Assembly (NCBI GenBank): GCA_965238045.1
Contig: CBDEGU010000012.1
Coordinates: 2,666,001-2,730,000 of the forward strand
DNA from: CBDEGU01 sp965238045
GTDB lineage: Bacteria; Acidobacteriota; Terriglobia; Bryobacterales; UBA6623
Length of the DNA stretch: 64,000 bases
Direction: 5' to 3'
Below the pieces are notes generated by a model that was not told the origin of the DNA, did not search any database, and worked only from the letters and a program-made list of their open reading frames with translations. The translations under genes and the position numbers were made by a program. This document shows, piece by piece, positions 54,350 through 63,441 of the stretch (position 1 is its first letter; each line of letters starts with the position of its first letter).

Positions 54350-56647
54350 TCACCGCGCCAGATTCATCTTCTTCAAAAGAGCCTGAAACCTTGGACTGCC
54401 GCGCAGCGGAATCATTTCCGGCGTCACGTTTAGCCACGTCACCATCGGATCGTGTTCGTTCACGGCCGCTTCGAGGGACGAAAGCGCATATGGCGTATCG
54501 CGCATGCCCACCGCGCCGAGCGCCCGCCAGTAGGGGGATACATAGCTGCCTCGTTTGCCCGCGGCTCCCCGGCGTCCGCCCGGACCCTGTCCCCTGCGGC
54601 GCAGAAGCTCCTTGAGACGCGAGCCTTTGCCGCGGCGGCCGGGCTTTGCCGACAGCCTGGCCTCCACATACAACATGCCGGCCATCGCATATGGCGTCCC
54701 TTGGGCCATCTCGACCGCCGTTCTCATGTCGGCGCGCGCCATCCCCAGTTCGCCGAGTTGCGCGTAGGCGAAACCGCGCCCGGAGTAGGCCGCGGCATGG
54801 GAACCTTCGATCGTAATCACCTCGTTGTATTCTTCCAGCGCCCGGCGGGGCTGGTCTCTTAGAACGAGCAGCCTGGCCAGCAAGGTTCTTGCTCCCAGAT
54901 GCGAAGAGTCGAGTTCCAGGGCGCGGCGAAGCTCCTGCTCGGCCTGATCGAATCGCTCGAGGGGTATGAGAACCGCCGCGGCCTGGAACTCATGCGAATC
55001 CACGCGATCGGGGGTCAGTTCGCTGGCGCGGGCGAACGAGGTTTCGGCCGCCTCCCAGTCCCAGCGGAAGAGAGCTTCCACGATGCCCTTGGCCAGGTGA
55101 GCGGACGGGACCGCCTCGTTGAGTTCCAGCGCCTTGCCGGCCGACTGATCCGCCAGCGGAAGCACTGAGTTCGGTTTCACGTATCCCAGCCAGGCCTGAA
55201 GCGCATAAACTTTTGCCAGATTGCCGTGGACCTTGGGCGCATCCGGAGCCGTGCGCGAAGCCTGCTCGAGCATGCGCCTGGCCGCGGCGAGATCCTGAGC
55301 GGAACGGCTGTCGATCAGGCCAAAGACGCGCTCTGCATCGCGGAATCTCGGGCCCGCTCCCTCTCGTGCGGCGGCGGCGCCGTCGGCCGGAAACTGCTCC
55401 GCCGGACTAGCCTCAACTGGCTGAGCCTCAGCAGGCCGTGGCGCTGCGGGCTCAGGCGCCGGGGCTGCGACTGGCGGCGGGACACTCCGCTCCGCCGCCG
55501 AGAATGTTGTGTTCGGTGTCTCAGGCGATGGTGCATCGGTCGCTGGCGGCAGCGTCTCCTCCACCTGCGCCACCGTCACACTGGGCGCTGTCCCCCCGCC
55601 CGAAACCGGCTCCTGCCGCTGCACCCACCACAAGCCGAGTCCGACCACCGCGGCCGTGATCGCCGCCGTTGCAATCGTGGGAGCCATCCGCCCGCCCAGG
55701 GACTGCCCGGTGACCTCACCGCCAACCTCACTGGCACGTGCCGCCTGACTCACCGAGGAATCGGCGGCCATCGGCCGCGCCACAGCGTCCTCGCTAAACG
55801 CCGAGATACCCACCCGCGAAGGATCCCCCAGTCCGTGCTTGCGCCGAAATTCAGCCAGGTCGGCGATCATCTCGCCAGCCTGCTGGTAACGCCCCGCGGG
55901 GTCCTTGGCCAGCGCCTTCGCGAAAATCTTGTCGAGATCTTCCCGGTAACGCTCCTCCACCCCAGCCAGGGGAGCGGGTTGCTCGTGGACAATCGAATAC
56001 ATCAAGGCCGGAATGTACTCGCCGGAAAACGGAAGAGTGCCGGAAAGCATTTCGTAACATACAACGCCCGCCGACCAAAGATCCGAGCGGTGATCGACCT
56101 CGATTCCCTCCGCCTGTTGCGGCGACATGTAGGCGGCGGTCCCCAGCGTCGTCCCCAGTTGCGTGATCCGCGCCGCGCCGGGCAGCCGCGCCAGCCCGAA
56201 GTCCAGAATCTTCGCCCGGCCCTTCTTCGTCACCATGACGTTGGACGGCTTGATGTCGCGGTGGAAGATCTCTTCCTCGTGGGCCTCCTGAAGCCCTTCG
56301 AGTATCTGCACCGTCCAGTCGAGCGCCTCGTTGAGCCGCAACGGCCCTTTGGCGATCTTCGCCTGGAGTGTTTCGCCTTCGAGATAGGCCATCGCCAGAA
56401 ATGTCCGCCCGGCGTCCTCGCCGACTTCGTACACCGTGCAGATGTTCGGGTGATCGAGCGCCGCCGCGGCCTGGGCCTCGCGCAGAAAGCGGGCTTTTTC
56501 GGTCTCGTCGCCCAGCGCCTCCGAGGACAGAAACTTCAAAGCCACGCTGCGCTTGAGAACAAGGTCTTCGGCCCGGTAGACCACGCCCATACCGCCCTCG
56601 CCGAGCTTTTCAACAATGCGGTAGTGAGAGATTTTCTGGCCAATCAT
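54350..56647 (-). CDS. Membrane serine/threonine protein kinase with C-terminal TPR repeats
   Basis: 765 residues, PknB-type. Kinase domain about 8-270: P-loop GEGGMGVVY, Lys in VALKFL, HRDIKPSN, DFG in ILDFGLARL, and TLGTAAYMSPQQAEG, where Gln replaces the Glu of the usual PE. A juxtamembrane segment precedes one membrane helix at about 322-342 (IATAAITAAVVGLGLWWV), a Pro/Ala-rich linker (to about 430), and TPR helices (about 450-660; YALQAWLGYVKPNS, FDQAEQELRRALELDSSHLGARTLLARLLVL). A basic Gly/Arg-rich insert occurs near 675-700. The C-terminal part should lie outside the cytoplasm. Divergent from the DUF362 gene; a TATAAT box at 56682-56687 on the minus strand may serve it. Confidence 0.92.
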   Translation of the reverse strand: MIGQKISHYRIVEKLGEGGMGVVYRAEDLVLKRSVALKFLSSEALGDETEKARFLREAQAAAALDHPNICTVYEVGEDAGRTFLAMAYLEGETLQAKIAKGPLRLNEALDWTVQILEGLQEAHEEEIFHRDIKPSNVMVTKKGRAKILDFGLARLPGAARITQLGTTLGTAAYMSPQQAEGIEVDHRSDLWSAGVVCYEMLSGTLPFSGEYIPALMYSIVHEQPAPLAGVEERYREDLDKIFAKALAKDPAGRYQQAGEMIADLAEFRRKHGLGDPSRVGISAFSEDAVARPMAADSSVSQAARASEVGGEVTGQSLGGRMAPTIATAAITAAVVGLGLWWVQRQEPVSGGGTAPSVTVAQVEETLPPATDAPSPETPNTTFSAAERSVPPPVAAPAPEPAAPRPAEAQPVEASPAEQFPADGAAAAREGAGPRFRDAERVFGLIDSRSAQDLAAARRMLEQASRTAPDAPKVHGNLAKVYALQAWLGYVKPNSVLPLADQSAGKALELNEAVPSAHLAKGIVEALFRWDWEAAETSFARASELTPDRVDSHEFQAAAVLIPLERFDQAEQELRRALELDSSHLGARTLLARLLVLRDQPRRALEEYNEVITIEGSHAAAYSGRGFAYAQLGELGMARADMRTAVEMAQGTPYAMAGMLYVEARLSAKPGRRGKGSRLKELLRRRGQGPGGRRGAAGKRGSYVSPYWRALGAVGMRDTPYALSSLEAAVNEHDPMVTWLNVTPEMIPLRGSPRFQALLKKMNLAR

Positions 56648-56822
56648 GAGCTGCCCTGTGTCACTGGCAAAGGTAACGCCTATTATATATGTATATATGG
56701 TCGATGGACGGAAATATGATGCATGGGAATATGTCTTTTGGGACCCGAATCCGATTCCGTTGCCCGTCGCGGAAAACCGGCCGGCATTGCTAAACTAAAG
56801 CCGTACTATTCACGGAGGTCCT

Positions 56823-57974
56823 ATGTCGTTTGATCGCAGAGAGTTCCTGGCTGCCTCGCTGGCCGCCGCCACCGTAGCTTGCGGGAACACGGTAACCGAC
56901 AAGAAAGCGTCGAGCAGTTCGACTCCCTCTTCAGGTTCTGGAAGTAATCTCGGCATCCCCGGCCCCTACCCCGGCCGCGTGGTCGCGGTCCGGCACCCGG
57001 GCAATATCGTTAACGACAAGTATCAAGCCGAACCGATACGCCAGACCATGGAGCGCGGCATGCTTGAGCTGACCCATGCCGAAAACTGGGCCGATGCCTG
57101 GCGCGTGTTCGTCCAGCCGGGCGATGTGGTGGGCGTAAAGCTCAACCCGGTCGGCCAGCCACACGTGATCTCTTCCGCCGAAGTCGTGCGCAATATTATC
57201 GACGGCATCGAACAGGCCGGAGTGAAGCGCCAAGACATCGTGGTCTACGACCGCTACCACGACCAGTTCCTCAACGCCGGTTTCGACAAATGGCTGCCCG
57301 AAGGCGTGCGCTGGATGTCGGCGTCGGAGAAGTACCTCGATGTCCAGATGGATATGGAAGGCTACGATGCGGATGTCTACATGGAGATACCGCTGGTCAA
57401 TCCGGAATACAAGAAGGATTACAGTCTCGACGATCCCCACATTCGCCGCTCCTACGTGTCGAAGTTTTTCACCAAGGAAGTCAACAAGATGGTGAACCTT
57501 TGCGTGCTGAAGCACCATCAGTCGGCCGGCGTAACCCTGGCGCTCAAGAACCTCTCCCACGGACTGGTGAACAACGTCAATCGCAGCCATGCCTCGACGA
57601 CCGCCAACGCCTGCGGCCTCTTTATTCCGGCCGTGGTCGACCTGCCCATCGTGCGCGAAAAAGTCGTGCTCAACATTCTCGACGGCGTCAAGGCCGCCTA
57701 CCATGGCGGACCCGGCGGCTCGGTCGGCAAGTACTCTTGGGAGCACCAGACGATGTATTTCGGCACCGACCCGGTGGCGATGGACAAGACCGGCTGGAAG
57801 GCGATTGACGAAAAACGCGCCGAAGTCGGCGTCGCGCCGATCGCGCTGCTCAAACCCGACGCCGATAGCCGCTGGCTCAACTGTCACGTCGAGCACATCG
57901 AGATTGCCGGCAACTTCGGACTGGGCGTCTTCGACGACGAGAAGATCCGGGTCAAGCGAATCGATCTCGCTTAG
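56823..57974 (+). CDS. Tat-exported DUF362 lipoprotein
   Basis: 383 residues. Starts with a combined Tat and lipoprotein signal: FDRREFLAASLAAATVACGN, lipidated Cys near residue 20, then a Ser-rich linker. The DUF362 domain shows VGVKLNPVGQPHVISSAEVVRNIIDGI, DIVVYDRYHDQFLNAGF, VNLCVLKHHQSAGVTLALKNLSHGLVNN and GTDPVAMDKTGWKAID. In other proteins DUF362 is linked to Fe-S domains; none is seen here. Function unknown. Confidence 0.87.
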   Translation: MSFDRREFLAASLAAATVACGNTVTDKKASSSSTPSSGSGSNLGIPGPYPGRVVAVRHPGNIVNDKYQAEPIRQTMERGMLELTHAENWADAWRVFVQPGDVVGVKLNPVGQPHVISSAEVVRNIIDGIEQAGVKRQDIVVYDRYHDQFLNAGFDKWLPEGVRWMSASEKYLDVQMDMEGYDADVYMEIPLVNPEYKKDYSLDDPHIRRSYVSKFFTKEVNKMVNLCVLKHHQSAGVTLALKNLSHGLVNNVNRSHASTTANACGLFIPAVVDLPIVREKVVLNILDGVKAAYHGGPGGSVGKYSWEHQTMYFGTDPVAMDKTGWKAIDEKRAEVGVAPIALLKPDADSRWLNCHVEHIEIAGNFGLGVFDDEKIRVKRIDLA

Positions 57975-58026
57975 AAGCCGTGCCCTCCGGCCCGCGCTGC
58001 TGCTAAAGGCCGAACCAGCTTCGGTG

Positions 58027-60726
58027 TCACGCTGTGGCGCGGAATCTCTTCAACCGCAGACTATTCAGTACGACCGACACGCTCGAGAACGCCATAGCGC
58101 CCGACGCGATGATGGGCGAGAGCAGCCAGCCCGTCCAGGGGTAGAACAGCCCGGCCGCCAGCGGGATGCCGACGGCGTTGTAAGCAAACGCCCAAAACAA
58201 ATTCAGCCGGATCGTCGCCATCGTCTTGCACGAGAGTTCGATCGCGGCCGGCAAACTCTTCAGATCATTTCGAACGAGAACAATATCACCCGCCTCAATC
58301 GCTGCGTCGGTTCCGGTTCCGATGGCGATTCCGAGATCGGCTTCGGCCAGCGCCGGAGCGTCGTTGATCCCGTCACCGACCATGGCCACTACTTGCCCGC
58401 CCGAACGCAGCCGCCGAATCTCCTCGGCCTTGCGATCGGGCAGCACTCCGGCCACCACCCGCGTAATACCGGCCTGGCGAGCCACGGCCTCGGCGGTTGG
58501 CTGATGATCGCCGGTAAGCAGCGCCACGTCGAGTCCCATCGCCCGCAGCCGGGCGATCGTTGCGGGGGCTTCCGGCCTGATCGTATCGGCGAGCCCAACC
58601 AGTCCGGCGAGCTTGCCGCCGCTGGCGGCGAAAACGATGGTCTTGCCATCGGCCTCCAGCCGCGCGCGATCCTCCGCGGCGGGCGTTGTGTCGACGCCCT
58701 GCTCTTGCAGCATGGCCTCGCGGCCCACCAGCCAGTCCTGTCCCCCGGCACGGGCGGAAACCCCGATCCCTGGAAAAGAACGAAAGCTCTCGGGCTCGGC
58801 GAGGGAAAGTCCTCTCCGCCGCGCCTCTTCGACCAGCGCCTCGGCCAGCGGATGCTCTGAATTTCGCTCCGCCGACGCAACGGCCGCGAGGAAATCGTCT
58901 TGCGATAGTGCGGTCGCCGGCTGTGGCGCATAGGCGACGACATCGGTGACGCGTGGTTTCCCTTCGGTAAGCGTACCGGTCTTATCGAAGACGACCATGC
59001 GAACCTTGTGCGCAATCTCGAGCGCCTCGCCGCTCTTGATGAGAATGCCGTTCTCGGCGCCCCGGCCAATCCCGACCATCACGGCGGTGGGCGTCGCCAA
59101 GCCCATCGCGCAGGGGCAGGCGATAATCAGCACGGCCACGGCATTGAGCACCGCGAAACGCAGAGCCACATCGGGCGGCGCGAGCCAATACCAGCCGGCA
59201 AAGGTCATCGCCGCGGCCGCGATCACTACCGGAGTAAAGTAGCCGCTAATCACGTCGGCCAAACGCGCGATGGGCGCTTTCGATCCCTGGGCGCTGCGAA
59301 CCAGCTCGATGATGCGCGCCAGCACGGTCTCGCCCCCTACCGTTTCAGCGCGAAAGCGAAAACTTCCCGATGTATTCATCGTCCCCGCCAGTACGCGGTC
59401 GCCGGCCGACTTCTCGACCGGGATGCTTTCGCCGGTCAGCGCCGATTCGTCGATCGCGGAATCGCCGGCAGTGACCTCGCCATCGACGGGAATCTTCTCT
59501 CCCGGTCTGACGATGACCGTGTCGCCGACCGCAACCTCTTCGATGGGGATGTCGGTTTCGTTGCCGTCCCTGACAACGCGCGCGGTTCGGGCTTGCAGGC
59601 CCAGCAGCCGGCCAATCGCCGACGATGTCCGCCCCCGAGCCCGCGCCTCCAGGAGCCGGCCCAGCAGGATCAATGTGATGATCGCGGCCGCGGTCTCGAA
59701 GTAGACCGGCAGGGCCTCGGCCGACAACGCCCGCGGATCCACCCAGCGAGGCTGGACCGTCGCCGCCAGAGAGTAGAGAAAGGCTGAGCCGGTACCGACA
59801 GCGATCAGCGTGTTCATATCCGCCGCGCCGCGAACCAGGGCCTTCCACGCCAAAACGTAGAACTGCCGCCCGCCATAGACGACCACCGGCAGAGCCAGTC
59901 CAAGCTGAACCCAATGGCTCCCCGCAAACGAAATCGCGCCGTGCGACATCGCCAAAATCAGCAGGGGGATGGTAAACACAACCGAGACGATCAGTTTGCG
60001 CTTCCACCGCTCAGATTCATCCGCTTCGGCACGGCCCGCCTCTTCCAGCAAGGCGCCTTTCGACTCTCGAGCACCGTAACCCGCCTCATCCACCGCCTTA
60101 CGAATGCGCCCGGCATCAACGAGCCCCGGGTCGAAGCGGACCCGAGCCGTACCGGTAGCGAGATTGACTTCGGCGCGCACTACTCCGGCGACCCTCTCAA
60201 CGCTCTGTTCAATCGTGCGAACGCAGCCGGCGCAGGTCATTCCCGAAATCACCAATTCAACCTGCTCGATCGCGCTCGAGCTGTCGGTAATGGGGGGCTC
60301 TGCCAAGCGCGACCCGCGCAAGTCCTGTTCCAGCGGTGCATGTTGTGGCCTGAAGCCAGCCCTCCCTGGTGGATGGACCGCCCCGCCGGCGAGGGCGGGC
60401 GATGCCGGGCCGGGCTCAGACGACGCCGGCGCGGCGGGAGAAGCGGCGATGGATGTGACAAGATCATTCCTCTTCTGTTCGTCACCAATCCCGAATCCGG
60501 CCCCCACCACGGCCTCCTCGAGTGTGGCAAGCTCCACGGCGCCTGGATCGATGCGAACCGTCGCGTGGCGCGTTCGCAGCTCGACCACCGCCTCCCGCAC
60601 GCCCGGCACCGCCGCGAGGCTCCGCTGAACGGAATGCACGCAACCGTCGCAAGTCATTCCGGTTACCTGCAAGTGGATCACGCCGGCTTCCGCCCCGTCC
60701 TGAACTGTTGATTTATCGGTCACCAC
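58027..60726 (-). CDS. copA: Copper-translocating P1B-type ATPase
   Basis: 899 residues. Two heavy-metal-binding domains, GMTCDGC (C26, C29) and GMTCAGC (C165, C168), separated by a long Ala/Pro-rich linker. Then eight expected membrane helices, TGES in SALTGESIPVEK, the channel CPC (about 536-538, IIACPCAMGLATP), phospho-Asp in VFDKTGTLTEG, HP in NSEHPLAEAL, and GDGINDAPALAEADLGIAIG. CPC with these N-terminal domains points to Cu(+) export. The start overlaps the end of the MerR gene by 14 bases, so the two form an operon. Confidence 0.94.
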   Translation of the reverse strand: MVTDKSTVQDGAEAGVIHLQVTGMTCDGCVHSVQRSLAAVPGVREAVVELRTRHATVRIDPGAVELATLEEAVVGAGFGIGDEQKRNDLVTSIAASPAAPASSEPGPASPALAGGAVHPPGRAGFRPQHAPLEQDLRGSRLAEPPITDSSSAIEQVELVISGMTCAGCVRTIEQSVERVAGVVRAEVNLATGTARVRFDPGLVDAGRIRKAVDEAGYGARESKGALLEEAGRAEADESERWKRKLIVSVVFTIPLLILAMSHGAISFAGSHWVQLGLALPVVVYGGRQFYVLAWKALVRGAADMNTLIAVGTGSAFLYSLAATVQPRWVDPRALSAEALPVYFETAAAIITLILLGRLLEARARGRTSSAIGRLLGLQARTARVVRDGNETDIPIEEVAVGDTVIVRPGEKIPVDGEVTAGDSAIDESALTGESIPVEKSAGDRVLAGTMNTSGSFRFRAETVGGETVLARIIELVRSAQGSKAPIARLADVISGYFTPVVIAAAAMTFAGWYWLAPPDVALRFAVLNAVAVLIIACPCAMGLATPTAVMVGIGRGAENGILIKSGEALEIAHKVRMVVFDKTGTLTEGKPRVTDVVAYAPQPATALSQDDFLAAVASAERNSEHPLAEALVEEARRRGLSLAEPESFRSFPGIGVSARAGGQDWLVGREAMLQEQGVDTTPAAEDRARLEADGKTIVFAASGGKLAGLVGLADTIRPEAPATIARLRAMGLDVALLTGDHQPTAEAVARQAGITRVVAGVLPDRKAEEIRRLRSGGQVVAMVGDGINDAPALAEADLGIAIGTGTDAAIEAGDIVLVRNDLKSLPAAIELSCKTMATIRLNLFWAFAYNAVGIPLAAGLFYPWTGWLLSPIIASGAMAFSSVSVVLNSLRLKRFRATA

Positions 60727-61267
60727 GGGAACTCCATTTGGCTCGCCCGGTTTTCGCTCGCCCGCTGTTCACTCGCCGCGCGGCTCGCGCCACGGCGAAG
60801 CCTGGTCCGTCAGGGCGATGCGGTGCGTCCACCCCAAGCCCTTCGATCAGACCGCAGATGACGCCGTCTTTCTCGCCCTCGCCTTGCCAAGCATCGAGGG
60901 TTCGCTTCAGCTCGCGGCGATAGCGTTTGAGTTCGCCGAGCTTGACGTCCAGGGCGCGCAGACGCTCCTCGGCCATGCGCCGAACTTCCGCGCAAGGCCG
61001 TTTGCCCTGCTTGGCTTCGGCAATGATCGAGGCCGTTTCCCCGAGTGTGAATCCCACGGCTTGCGCTTTCTTGACGAACCTCAGCCGGTCGAAGACGGCC
61101 CCGTCGTAGAGCCGGTAGCCCGAAGCGGTGCGCCCGGTCGGCTCAAGCAGCCCGCGATTTTCATAAAATCGCAGACTCTCAACGCTCACGCCCGAGCGCT
61201 TCGCAACCTCGCCGATCTTGAAGAGTTGCGCCGGTGGCCGTCCGTTGGCATCTGACCTCATGCCCAT
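60713..61267 (-). CDS. MerR-family metal-responsive regulator
   Basis: 184 residues. Helix-turn-helix with LFKIGEVAKRSGVSVESLRFYENRGLLEPTGRTASGYRLYD, then a long dimer helix and two Cys placed as in CueR/ZntR-type sensors: one in GKRPCAEVRRMAEERL, one in DGVICGLIEGLG. The C-terminal 30 residues are a basic tail beyond the usual length (about 130-150). The copA overlap indicates copper as inducer, though the Cys spacing also suits zinc or lead sensors. ATG 61267 or ATG 61261 is the start; the promoter lies so close that the mRNA may be leaderless. Confidence 0.9.
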   Translation of the reverse strand: MGMRSDANGRPPAQLFKIGEVAKRSGVSVESLRFYENRGLLEPTGRTASGYRLYDGAVFDRLRFVKKAQAVGFTLGETASIIAEAKQGKRPCAEVRRMAEERLRALDVKLGELKRYRRELKRTLDAWQGEGEKDGVICGLIEGLGVDAPHRPDGPGFAVARAARRVNSGRAKTGRAKWSSRGDR

Positions 61268-61299
61268 AGTATGTACTCTATAGTCGGCTATAGAGTCAA
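61268..61299 (-). promoter_or_regulatory. MerR-type promoter with 9-bp dyad operator
   Basis: On the minus strand TTGACT (61299-61294) is followed after 20 bases by CATACT (61273-61268). ACTCTATAG-CCGA-CTATAGAGT (61296-61275) is a perfect 9-bp dyad lying between the boxes, as in MerR-controlled promoters with long spacers. Probably controls the merR-copA operon. Confidence 0.7.
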
Positions 61300-61353
61300 G
61301 AGAAATCTTTCCCGAGAAATCTGGGACCGAATGACAGCCTCGTCAAGACCCGT

Positions 61354-61803
61354 TCATACCTCTTCGAGCATTTTCTCGACGTGACCCTTGACGCGGACTT
61401 TATTGTGGGCCTCGGCGAGTTTGCCGTTCTCGTCGATGATGAAGGTCGAACGTACGATCCCCATGAATTTGCGGCCATAGAGGGATTTTTCTTGCCAGAC
61501 GCCGTACTTCTCGGCGAGCTTGTGGTCGGGGTCGCTCAGCAGCGGGAAAGGCAAGTCGAACTTGGCTTTGAACTTTTGATGCGATGCCACGCTATCGGGA
61601 CTGACGCCGAGCACGACCGTGTTCTTCTTCCCGAATGCGGTGATCGAATCCCGGAAATCACAAGCCTGCTGTGTGCAGCCGGGTGTATTGTCTTTGGGAT
61701 AGAAATAGAGGACGACCTTCTTGCCTCGAAAGTCCTTCAGCTTGACTTTCTCTCCGCTATCGGTGAGCGCGGTGAAATCGGGAGCTTTGTTTCCTATTTT
61801 CAA
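61354..61803 (-). CDS. bcp: Thioredoxin-dependent peroxiredoxin (Bcp/PrxQ)
   Basis: 149 residues, reduces hydroperoxides in the cytoplasm. APDFTALTDSGE, YFYPKDNTPGCTQQACDFRD with the peroxidatic Cys in PGCT and the second Cys five residues later (PrxQ type), VVLGVSPDS, and RSTFIIDENGK. TTG start at 61803 is supported by GGAGGA seven bases before it. Confidence 0.94.
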   Translation of the reverse strand: MKIGNKAPDFTALTDSGEKVKLKDFRGKKVVLYFYPKDNTPGCTQQACDFRDSITAFGKKNTVVLGVSPDSVASHQKFKAKFDLPFPLLSDPDHKLAEKYGVWQEKSLYGRKFMGIVRSTFIIDENGKLAEAHNKVRVKGHVEKMLEEV

Positions 61804-61966
61804 GATGAATCCTCCATGGGTGAATACCTCAATCTAGTGTCGTGAATTCCCAGCGCGGCCACAACCCCCAGCCACAACTCCAGCCGCAACGGCGGCGTCG
61901 CGGGGTCCAGCGCCAAGTGCATATCCGCGCCGGAGTCATGAAAATTGGGATACGATTGAAGTAGCC

Positions 61967-63286
61967 ATGAAACGCTGCCATGCAGGTTGGCTTTCTCCCT
62001 TGCTGCTCATCGTGGCGGCCGCGGGCGTTTTGCCGGCTAGGGCGGATTCGCCCCTGGTGATCCGCGTTGACATCGATCGTATCGTCCACCCTCTTACCGT
62101 TGAAATTCTCACCAACGCTCTCAAACAGGCTGAAGACGAAGGCGCGGCGGCTGTCGTGGTTCGTCTCAATACGCCGGGCGGTCTGCTTTCGGCTACCCAG
62201 CAGATCATTCAGAAGATCATCGCTTCTAAGGTTCCGGTCATCACCTACGTAGCGCCCAGCGGAGGCCGCGCGGCCTCGGCCGGTTTCATGATTCTGGTGG
62301 CGGGGGATATCGCGGCCATGGCTCCAGGAACGAACACCGGCGCCGCTCATCCCGTGCTGCTGGGCGGCGAGATGGACGAGATCATGAAACAGAAAGTCGA
62401 GAACGACGCTGCCGCGGCCGTGCGTTCGGTGACGGCCAAACGAGGCCGCAACCCCGAGTTGGCCGAGAAAGCGGTCCTCGAAAGCAAGGCGTTCACGGAA
62501 AAGGAAGCTCTCGAGGCCGGACTCATCGACTGGATCGCGAGTGACCTGCCCGAGCTTCTTCGGCTGGTAAGCGGCAAACCGGTCACTCGCTTCGATGGCC
62601 AAGTGCAGACCCTCCTGGTTGCGGACGCGCGAATCGTGCCCTATGAACTCACCTATCGGGAGTCGGTTCTGAGCGCGTTGATTGATCCCAATCTGGCTTT
62701 CGTCTTGCTCATCCTGGGACTTGTCGGGATCTACGTCGAGTTCACCAATCCGGGACTGATCGTGCCGGGCGTCGCCGGCGCCATACTGGTCATCATTGGG
62801 GCCATGGCGCTTACCTTGCTGCCCATCAACTGGGCTGGCGCGGCATTGATTCTCATCGGGTTGACCTGTTTCGTCTTGGAAGCGACGATGACATCGGGCG
62901 GCATCCTGGGCGCGGGCGGAGCCGTCGCCATGGTTTTGGGCGCGGTGATGCTCGTCGATACCGGCATACCTGAGCTGACCATTAGCTGGATCACCGCTAT
63001 CGCTGTCACCTTGCCATTCGCCGCGATTACGATTTTTTTGATGCAGCTCGCGGTACGGTCGTTTCGCCACAAAGTATCGACCGGCAGGGAAGGGATGCGG
63101 GGCGAAATTGGAATCGCGAAAACCGATGTCCACCACGAAGGCCGCGTATTCGTGCACGGCGAGCTGTGGAACGCGAAATCAGAACAGCCCATTGCCTTGG
63201 GTGCGGCTGTGCGAGTGCTTGAGGTGGAGGGGCTGACCCTTCGCGTAGACGAGGAAGATGGCGCCGGCGCCGCGGAACCGGAGTAG
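61967..63286 (+). CDS. NfeD-type membrane-bound serine protease
   Basis: 439 residues. Signal peptide (WLSPLLLIVAAAGVLPARA), ClpP-class protease domain with LNTPGG, catalytic Ser104 in GRAASAGFM and Lys at 141 or 143 (EIMKQKVEND), then four or five membrane helices (about 230-365) and an OB-fold NfeD domain at the end (GMRGEIGIAKTDVHHEGRVFVHGELWNAKSE). Homologues of this type cleave stomatin-like proteins, and the next gene is a slipin, so the pair very probably works together in membrane quality control. Confidence 0.93.
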   Translation: MKRCHAGWLSPLLLIVAAAGVLPARADSPLVIRVDIDRIVHPLTVEILTNALKQAEDEGAAAVVVRLNTPGGLLSATQQIIQKIIASKVPVITYVAPSGGRAASAGFMILVAGDIAAMAPGTNTGAAHPVLLGGEMDEIMKQKVENDAAAAVRSVTAKRGRNPELAEKAVLESKAFTEKEALEAGLIDWIASDLPELLRLVSGKPVTRFDGQVQTLLVADARIVPYELTYRESVLSALIDPNLAFVLLILGLVGIYVEFTNPGLIVPGVAGAILVIIGAMALTLLPINWAGAALILIGLTCFVLEATMTSGGILGAGGAVAMVLGAVMLVDTGIPELTISWITAIAVTLPFAAITIFLMQLAVRSFRHKVSTGREGMRGEIGIAKTDVHHEGRVFVHGELWNAKSEQPIALGAAVRVLEVEGLTLRVDEEDGAGAAEPE

Positions 63287-63441
63287 AATTTGGACCTTGG
63301 CGGCGCTGGCCCTCGCCGTCGGCGGCCCTTGTTCGCGGTAGCGGGCTGAGTCATAATGCAAGTCAGTTGGCCGGACTCCCGCCACGCGCTGCTATGCCGG
63401 GAGTTCGCCCGTCCGATCTGTTGTTTTGAAAGGAGATCACG

